From contig CM077824.1 in assembly GCA_039720395.1 (NCBI GenBank), forward strand, positions 21,202,760 through 21,266,759: a stretch of 64,000 bases of DNA, read 5' to 3'. Every line of letters begins with the position of its first letter. The stretch's first letter is position 1. The translations under genes were made by a program, and so were the position numbers. Source of the DNA: Liquidambar formosana (Eukaryota > Streptophyta > Magnoliopsida > Saxifragales > Altingiaceae). The notes below the pieces were generated by a model. It was not told the DNA's origin. It ran no database searches and saw only the letters and a program-made list of their open reading frames with translations. Shown here piece by piece: positions 57,551 through 64,000 of the stretch.

Positions 57551-59697
57551 AAATAAATATGAAGACAACCAATACCTTAGTGATATAGAGTGTAAGCCAA
57601 CATGTCGTTATAATAAAACAGTGTGTGTCCATCTTCTTATTGGTTGCCTTAGACAGTTAGGGGATGTTAACAATACTTTACTTCTTTATAGTACCCCTAA
57701 AAAAGAAGGGGAAAAAAAATGATAACCATTTTAATTAAAGACAAAATCTAGAAGAGTATAAATCGACTTAGAGAGCTACTGAAAAAAAAAAAAAATTAAT
57801 TCTTGATTGAATACGCTGTCAAATAGGCTTGGAAATCCCATCAAGTAAAACAATTGCTTATCTATAACAAACCAAGTACTCAAGACTCTCTTACTCTTAC
57901 ATGTCCCAACAAAAGTGCTGTGAATTTATTTGATAAAATTCATGGACTATATTACCAAAGAATGTAGTAGCTAAGCCATCGAGTTAGGATATTTATAAAG
58001 TATAGTCACTATCTTCCCTGAAAAAATTGAAAGAGGAAGCCATTGATTAGAGAGAGAAAGAGAGAAAGAGAGATTTTCGAACTTTGAAGTGAGCTTGAGA
58101 GAGAGAGAGTGCATACTTGATAAGAGAGGAAAAGAGGAGAGAGAGAATGTTACTTTAGTGTGGCCAATTGTTTTTGTTGCTGCTCCCTTGTACATTTCCT
58201 CTTTCTTTAGATTTTCTTGCATTATTGCTGAATTCAACAAGAATGTTACTTCAATTGTGTTTGCATCTGTTGGTTCTGCGTTTGTGTCAAGAGGCCTTGT
58301 TGCACCATTTATCTTAGTGCATGCTCAAAAATTTTTTTGCTAATATAGAGTTAAGTTCAATTGTTTCAATTATTTAATTATAGACAACTTTTGTCTCCCA
58401 TCAAGAGCAATGCTTAACTAAATAATGACTATTTTCATGTAACCTGAACTCAGCCGATTTTGGAAAACCGGGTTTAAGTTATGCCCCAAGCCCTAGACGA
58501 CCTAAAAACAATGCAATCAGTATATCATTTCCATGATTTATTTATTGACTATTGAATACAATTGAGTTGGCTTAGATTTAGACAAGGATTTCCAACTTTA
58601 CTAGTCTGAACTTCTGATTGAGTGTCTTTGACCTGAATGGATCTTGACATGATGTCAGCTTATAGTAAAAGAAGAAGTAGAACCAAAGGGATACTTATGA
58701 TTCTTGCAAGAAGTTAATTATGCGTTACGTGTTGTTGTCTAGGATTATAAATTTTTAAGGAGAGTTTGAAGAAATAAGCATGGCTGCATTAAGGGTGTTG
58801 AGTGGATTAAATCATGAATATAGTTAATTTGGACTTGGGAGCAGTTATGTTCTTACTTTGACGCAGAGTTATGGTTCTTGTTATATCCTTATCTTACTTT
58901 TTAGTTCAAAATCACAAATGTCCAAATTTGGACTTCTCTGTACCATTTTAAATCCACGCTTAAGTCATTTTACAGAATTTTGATTCTACAATGTCCTTCC
59001 AAACTCTCTTTTATATCTAGCCTCTCAATATCATTCGTGACAGTGACTTTTGTTAAATGAGGAAGAGAGGTGAGAGTGCTTCATTGGTCTTTTCAATTTG
59101 AGTTTGATTTATTTAATTATTGTGATTATATTCCTTTGCTATATAGAAATGCAACAGCCTCTTTTCTTGAATTCAACCAAGATACCATTCACTGGCCCAT
59201 TCAAACCCTATTCCATTCACACAACCTACTCCATTATATGCATAAACTCTAAAGTCCAAATCTGTCCATTATCCTATATGACTCAAGTTGGAGGCTCTAC
59301 AAGGGCAAGGGAAAATCCATGAATGATAGGTATTTGATGAAGTAGAAGAAAATCCCATGATTTAATCTAATCTAGCAGAATACATGACCCGAGAAGTGTT
59401 GTTGGAACAGGTTGTGGGTAGCCAACCTCAAAGTTTTGGTTCTTGAGTTGATTTAATAACTCTTCTGTGAATTGCAAACTGAAGAGTGTTTTTACAACCT
59501 TCAGTTTTCTTTGTGACGTATTTACTAGCTTTGACCCTGGGTTTTATAATATGAGAATTTATTATCTTTTGGTGAGCTGGTTCTAAGGACCAAATCTCAT
59601 GAGCTAGCTTTTGTTTATTTTGTTTTTCTTTTGCCTTTTTCTTCTGTATTAGACTACGGCTTGTGTTGTCATTCATGTTTTTGTTGCATTTTTTCAG
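57551..59697. other. Intergenic or Helitron 5 interior
   Basis: AG-rich tract at 58,045-58,145. An open stretch at 58,140-58,343 is weakly protein-like (VTSIVFASVGSAFVSRG) but not recognised. Otherwise nothing is seen. Confidence 0.4.
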
Positions 59698-60220
59698 GAA
59701 TCTCACTCTTGCCCTCTCTCTGGTGCTGTGTCCTTGTGTAATCCTTTCGATCTGGTCATTGCAGATGAGGATTTCCACAAGGGCTTTAACATTGTTTATG
59801 ACAAATCCCTTGCAAGTGCTCTTTGTAAAATTTTCAAGAAGTAATCCCATCATCTTTTTATTTTCTCTTTACTTTCGATTATTTCAGCTTCTAGTTGAGA
59901 TCTTCATTTGTAGATAGTATCACTGTAATTTCTTGTGATTGCAGGCATGCTCTTCTCTTTGAAGATATTGGAGGTGAATATAATATCCCAGTGGTCGCCA
60001 ATGCCAAGTCTGTCAGGGAGTTTGATGAAGGATTAACCCGTGGTATATATTTCTTGTATGTGATAACGATATTGTTACTGTATAATGGCATGTCAACTGC
60101 TTACATAATCTATAACACCTTGCAGTTTCGTTTGGTTTCAAGTCAGTGGATGACTACTACTCTAACTCAAGCAGTTCAGATTCTATAAAACATGTCCAGA
60201 TGCCTTTGCTCTGTATCCAG
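59698..60220 (+). pseudogene. EMB8-like alpha/beta-hydrolase, three intact exons
   Basis: Exons 59,698-59,840, 59,945-60,042 and 60,126-60,220 have AG acceptors; the first two have GT donors, and phases match. They encode CPLSGAVSLCNPFDLVIADE, HALLFEDIGGEYNIPVVANA, VREFDEGLTR, VSFGFKSVDDYYSNSSSSD and HVQMPLLCIQ without a stop. This is the central part of plant embryogenesis-associated EMB8-type hydrolases (ABHD1/3-like). The third exon is followed by GC instead of GT. The N-terminus, the lid with the catalytic Ser, and the exon with the catalytic His are absent, so it is a fragment. Confidence 0.8.
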
Positions 60221-61070
60221 GCAATTCTTCTGTACCATTTATTTTATAATTTTAAAGATATAATATCTGAACCTTTCATTGTTGAAACCTATTGGCATTC
60301 ACATATTAAATTATTGGCCATTTTTTGGAGCACATTTAAGTATGATGAGTACAACATTTGAGTTAATATTGCATGTCATATGGGATATGTGGGGTTCAGG
60401 GAGCCTTGGGTTTCCCAAATCTTATTGAAATTTTGATCATCTATTGAACTATTAAGTATAGATACTCTTACTTTATAGGTGTTTTGATGTAGATTAGAAC
60501 TTTATTTAGCAGTACAGGACAGGGTTCTGGCTACTGGACAATCTTCAAGCTCTTTTGTTCCTATCAATAAAATTTCACTTTATCAAAAAAGAAAAAAAAA
60601 TGATGAAAGAGTAATGATTAAGAACATCACCTAATGTTTTGTAGATGGGAACTTAGGAATAACATTTAGCAGGTGATGGGTTGATCTCCTTGTATACCTA
60701 TTTGTCACCTTAGACATGTTTTTCTCTTTCATTGTATAACATGTAAATTCAATCCTAGTTTATTTGGCTTCTTTGGATAATTAATGATTTGATATGGGCT
60801 TCAATCTATGCTTATTAATTGCAGGTAGTACAAGAAGCACTTGATAAAGCTAACTTGACTGAGAAAGATTTATCTGCAGTTGCTGTTACTATTGGTCTTG
60901 GTTTAAGCCTTTGTCTTCGTGGTAATTTATTTGATATAATTATAATCCTAAAATATTTCTCTCCAAAATGCTAATCCAAATTTATTGAGATTAGGCAATG
61001 GTTTAGGCAAAATTTCCCTTCTCCCCTTTTCCAATAGTGACCTGGTTGTAAAGAAGGTTGAAATACCTGG

Positions 61071-61248
61071 TCCTATGTTACATGGACTTGGGTACGGGTG
61101 TCGGGTGTGGGTATGTGTCTAGGTGTCGGATTCGTCTACTTTCTAAAAAATTCCACTATTTTGAAGTGTCTGGCAAGAGCACCCACACCCATCTCACATG
61201 TGTCCGACACGGGTATGTCATACATTTTGAAGTGTCCATGTAACATAG
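61071..61248. mobile_element. MITE (178 bp) in the GCP1-like intron
   Basis: Terminal inverted repeats CTATGTTACATGGAC and GTCCATGTAACATAG, with GGGTGTCGG/CCGACACGGG inside. ACCTGG flanks both sides (61,065-61,070; 61,249-61,254), a likely target duplication. Confidence 0.75.
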
Positions 61249-61481
61249 ACCTGGCAGGTCCATAGTTTTGGTATATTACCCATACAATACTTTTATTGTT
61301 CAACTATCTTAAATCAGCCTTAAAACCCTTTCTCTCGGAGTTGTTGAGTCTAGTCAGAACTTTGTTAATGGGCCTAATCTTATTTACTGGTAGTGGTGGC
61401 AATTATTTTTTGACCCTTCTGCCCAAATTGTCTGCCCAGGTCAAACCAGATTTTGATAGACATTTTATGCTTGAAAACCGG

Positions 61482-61558
61482 CTAACCTAGTTTCCGAATT
61501 AGGCTACCTGCAATCAAGTTCATACTATCCAGGTTGCCTAATTTGGAAACCAGGTTAA
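61482..61558. repeat. Short hairpin-forming inverted repeat
   Basis: CTAACCTAGTTTCCGAATTAGG at 61,482 is matched by the inverse CCTAATTTGGAAACCAGGTTA at 61,537, with a 20-bp loop. It could be another small MITE. Confidence 0.55.
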
Positions 61559-62004
61559 CTGGGTTATCAATTCAAAGATTTAATGCAGTTTCTCTAGGTT
61601 ATATATACATTTTATGCAATTTTTATACTTACACTACAATATCGTATTGTACAGATATTTATATAAGATATTATTATCATCTTTTAACTTAGTCCAGATA
61701 AATCAACTGGGTTTTGGTTCTATGAATTTATAACAAGTTGGTTTTGTACATAGACTCCAGTTCGATATCTATGTTTGGGTCAGAGTATTACATCTCGTTG
61801 TTGATCCTGAATCAACCTGGATCTGAGATCTTGCCATCTTTACTTTTTTGGGTGGAATATAATTATTAAAAAAGTGAGCTCTTATGCCTTTTTCTATGTG
61901 CAATTGCAATGTAGTTGGAGTGCGGAAAGCTCGAAAATTGTTCGTAGTTTCAATCTACCAATTATTGGTGTCCATCACATGGAAGCTTATGCTCTGGTAG
62001 CCAG

Positions 62005-63720
62005 GTATGGAAATGAACGTACAACTCAAAAAGGCCATATCCCAACTATAAGGGTAGATGAATCCTAATTTTACGTTACAGAAAGGGATCATCGAGGGTT
62101 CTATGATAGGTTTTGTTTGGTTGAGATGAGCAGGCCTTGAAGATATTTTGTGAATGATTTATTTATTTCCAGAATTTTATGATATTTAGCTGCATTATTT
62201 TATATTTCATTATCCTTGTTCCTTGTTAAGTGATGGTTCATGTTCTTTTTCGTTTGATGGTTAAGATTTTTGAAGTACATCCACTAAGTAAAGAGTAGTG
62301 CATGGGGATAAAGGACTGGTGGGTTAAATTTTTCATCTTAAGCTAATTTTTTCTAAGTTTTGTTTCTTGAAACTCTTTATAAATATTATAACTTTGATGG
62401 CTATAGAATGCATAACCAATAGGATGAATATGATATATGGGGGTACAAAATCATCTTCAATATTATATATGGGGTTGCCTTTGCACCAGAAACACAGGGG
62501 GTACAAAATCATCTTCAATATAGGGTCTACACGGTTCATGACTAGTGAGACCCACCTTTTGGATAGTGTAGATCCTATCCAGCCCTAACCCCTGTCCAAA
62601 TAGCCCCTTTATTATCCAAAGAATCAGATTATGAGTTTGTTTTGGTGAGTTATGTTGCAATGGATTTAATTTTTTGAGGATATTTGCTATTATATAGTTT
62701 CAATTGGTGGTCTTTTGTTTTTGCTGAGTTTTATTTACCCAATGTATTCTGCAAATGTTTTAGCAAGGCACTGGAATGTCTTATTTTTGAATGTTTGGAT
62801 TCAATTCATTTTTTTTAACGCTCAGTTTTCCATTGAAATTGTGATCAAGTCCTGCTGTTGAGTTAGCTAGCTGTTTATTTGTGCTGTTGATACTCATAGT
62901 GAAGCATATTATTACTTTTCAGTATTTACACCTATGTAATTTGAATTTAACCCACCAGTGTTGCGATTGGTAGTTGGAGGAACTATAAATAACCTGACCT
63001 TAAGGAATGTGTTAAGTAAGTTTGTGATTGGTTTCCAATATTTGTTTTCATAAATTTTTTTTTTTTTTTTTTTTGTATCTTTTGGTAGCTATGTTGTTGG
63101 ACAGTACTCAAGATTTCTAAGAGCCCATTGGAAGTTCTTGAAAACTATTGTGAATAAGTAATTTTCTTTCATGCATGAAACACATTCAGGAGTCCAGGTT
63201 ATTTTTATGCTCTGATATTTTAGTTTTAAATCTATGTAGGATTGTGAGGTGTCAAAATATCTGTAGAATAGAGCGATTTCTTTCCCCCTAGGCATTCGAT
63301 ATTGGGTTGTGGAGTTGAAGCATAGAATGCATTTGTTGCTTGTAATGGGTACATTTTGGTCTTTGTTTCAATGATAGAATATCTAATTTAGAATCGTGTT
63401 TTGTTTATGCTTGTTGTCATAATATATCTAAAAGTGGGCTTTAGTTGTAATTCTTCCTTGCATTGTGTTAAGTGTTGTATTTTTTGACACCGGAAGTCAC
63501 AAGCTCGGAGGTGGAAGAGGTTGCAGGAGATAGATAGTTAGTATAAAGCCTTTAGTCACAATTTCATGAACATAAATCCTGTGGCCAATAAAGGATTAGT
63601 CTTGCTGAACTTAAGTATGTGTTATATATTATCAAGTATTTTTTCTAATTTTTCTTTTTATAGATTTATTTTCCTAACATATCCATAACGTTAGGACCAA
63701 AATTTAAAAGCTATTTTTTA
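62005..63720. other. Non-coding DNA
   Basis: No further GCP1-like exons are recognised. A direct repeat ACAAAATCATCTTCAATAT occurs at about 62,445 and 62,501. Poly-T at 63,056-63,074. Confidence 0.5.
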
Positions 63721-63726
63721 GATCCT

Positions 63727-63967
63727 GGATCGATCTGAGTTCATGCTAGATCGATCCGGGTTGACAGAACCAAAATTTGCATTCCTAGAGCAGTATGGAT
63801 CGATCCACCTAGGTCATGGATCGATCCACCTAGGCAGAAGCAAAATTTGCATTTCTAAAATACCATGGATCGATCCCCATAGGCTATGGATCGATCCACC
63901 AGGGCAGAAGCAAAATTGCTATTTCCAAAATACCACAGATCGATCCTTCTAGGCCACGGATCGATCC
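63727..63967. repeat. 70-bp tandem repeat with paired GGATCGATCC palindromes
   Basis: Palindromes start at 63,727/63,748, 63,797/63,818, 63,867/63,888 and 63,937/63,958. Spacing within each pair is exactly 21 bp and between pairs exactly 70 bp. The connecting words GCAGAAGCAAAATTTGC and TCTAAAATACCA are repeated. The array may continue past the window or belong to an LTR. Confidence 0.92.
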
Positions 63968-64000
63968 TCTATAATTTGACTATGGTTATACTGGTTTTTC

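Larger units (their letters stand above)
60825..62004 (+). pseudogene. GCP1/TsaD-like exons (mitochondrial tRNA t6A family), broken
   Basis: Exon 60,825-60,921 encodes VVQEALDKANLTEKDLSAVA then VTIGLGLSLCLR; exon 61,915-62,004 continues VGVRKARK and, after losing one base, IVRSFNLPIIGVHHMEAYAL. Plant GCP1 proteins (Kae1/TsaD/Qri7 family, threonylcarbamoyl transfer to tRNA) have TIGPGLSLCL and HHMEAHALVAR at these places. Here Pro is Leu, the second metal-binding His is Tyr and there is a frameshift, so the piece is dead. The rest of the 400-residue protein is missing. Confidence 0.82.

Noticed and set aside
57317..57632. ORFs rich in Tyr-Ile on both strands
   Set aside because: Pure translation of the AT microsatellite.
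58089..58343. Possible membrane-protein ORF
   Set aside because: The N-terminal half is translated GA repeat and the rest matches nothing I recognise; no splice or start support.
63727..63967. CRISPR-like regular repeats
   Set aside because: Repeats are palindromes of 10 bp in a 70-bp tandem with similar linkers, in a plant genome; there are no unique spacers and no cas genes.

Overview
This window is AT-rich plant nuclear DNA, almost certainly from a flowering plant and probably a eudicot. It contains two loci with canonical miR395, spliced exon fragments of plant proteins, and many plant transposon classes: Ty1/copia and Ty3/gypsy-type LTR elements, Helitrons, a CACTA-like element, MITEs and AT/GA microsatellites. 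I see no complete protein-coding gene. The best-supported functional genes are three MIR395 microRNA loci.

Layout. (1) 1-5,405 is copy A of a segmental duplication. It starts inside a copia-type LTR, continues with a dead LINE-type zinc-finger/RNase H pseudogene, and then a divergent pair of MIR395 genes (minus-strand hairpin near 3,290-3,425, plus-strand hairpin near 4,155-4,285), each with its own TATA box. (2) 5,406-13,989 is intergenic, with a foldback MITE, a candidate TIR element, microsatellites, GATAATTATC arrays and an old LTR fragment. (3) 13,990-28,772 is a solo copia-type LTR (target duplication GATAG/TATAG). It was split by a rearranged 13.6-kb copia insertion flanked by a perfect AAAAG duplication, which in turn holds a 3.3-kb solo LTR (GATCC duplication) and a Helitron. 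(4) 28,432-42,260 is copy B of the duplication. It was interrupted by a solo LTR (TTGTT duplication) that itself received a young 6.1-kb non-autonomous LTR element (CTGAG duplication), and also by a 560-bp Helitron. It keeps one MIR395 gene; the second lost its mature arm in a roughly 400-bp deletion. (5) 42,466-44,397 is a third Helitron. (6) 45,812-47,958 is an LTR fragment broken by a CACTA-like element full of TTGCAATA repeats. (7) 47,959-57,383 is a proposed 9.4-kb minus-strand Helitron carrying exon fragments resembling an alpha/beta hydrolase (twice), an ELMO-domain protein and a SelK-like glycine-rich protein. (8) From 57,518 rightward lies the 3' end of another minus-strand Helitron; beyond it are intact-frame exons of an EMB8-like alpha/beta hydrolase followed by broken exons of a mitochondrial GCP1/TsaD-like protein. 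(9) The last 280 bases hold a precise array of paired palindromes.

The most unusual observations are these. First, 10-bp palindromes occur in pairs or runs spaced about 20-22 bp (two helical turns) in at least five otherwise unrelated repeats (GGATCGATCC, TAGTCGACTA twice, CCAACCGGTT-type, GATAATTATC), in two cases with the pair repeated every 70-72 bp. Second, the copia insertion has U5 LTR ends at both termini in inverted orientation, yet a clean target-site duplication. Third, the duplicated MIR395 cluster allows insertion and deletion events to be polarised. All family names come from recognising motifs by eye; no alignment or database search was run.
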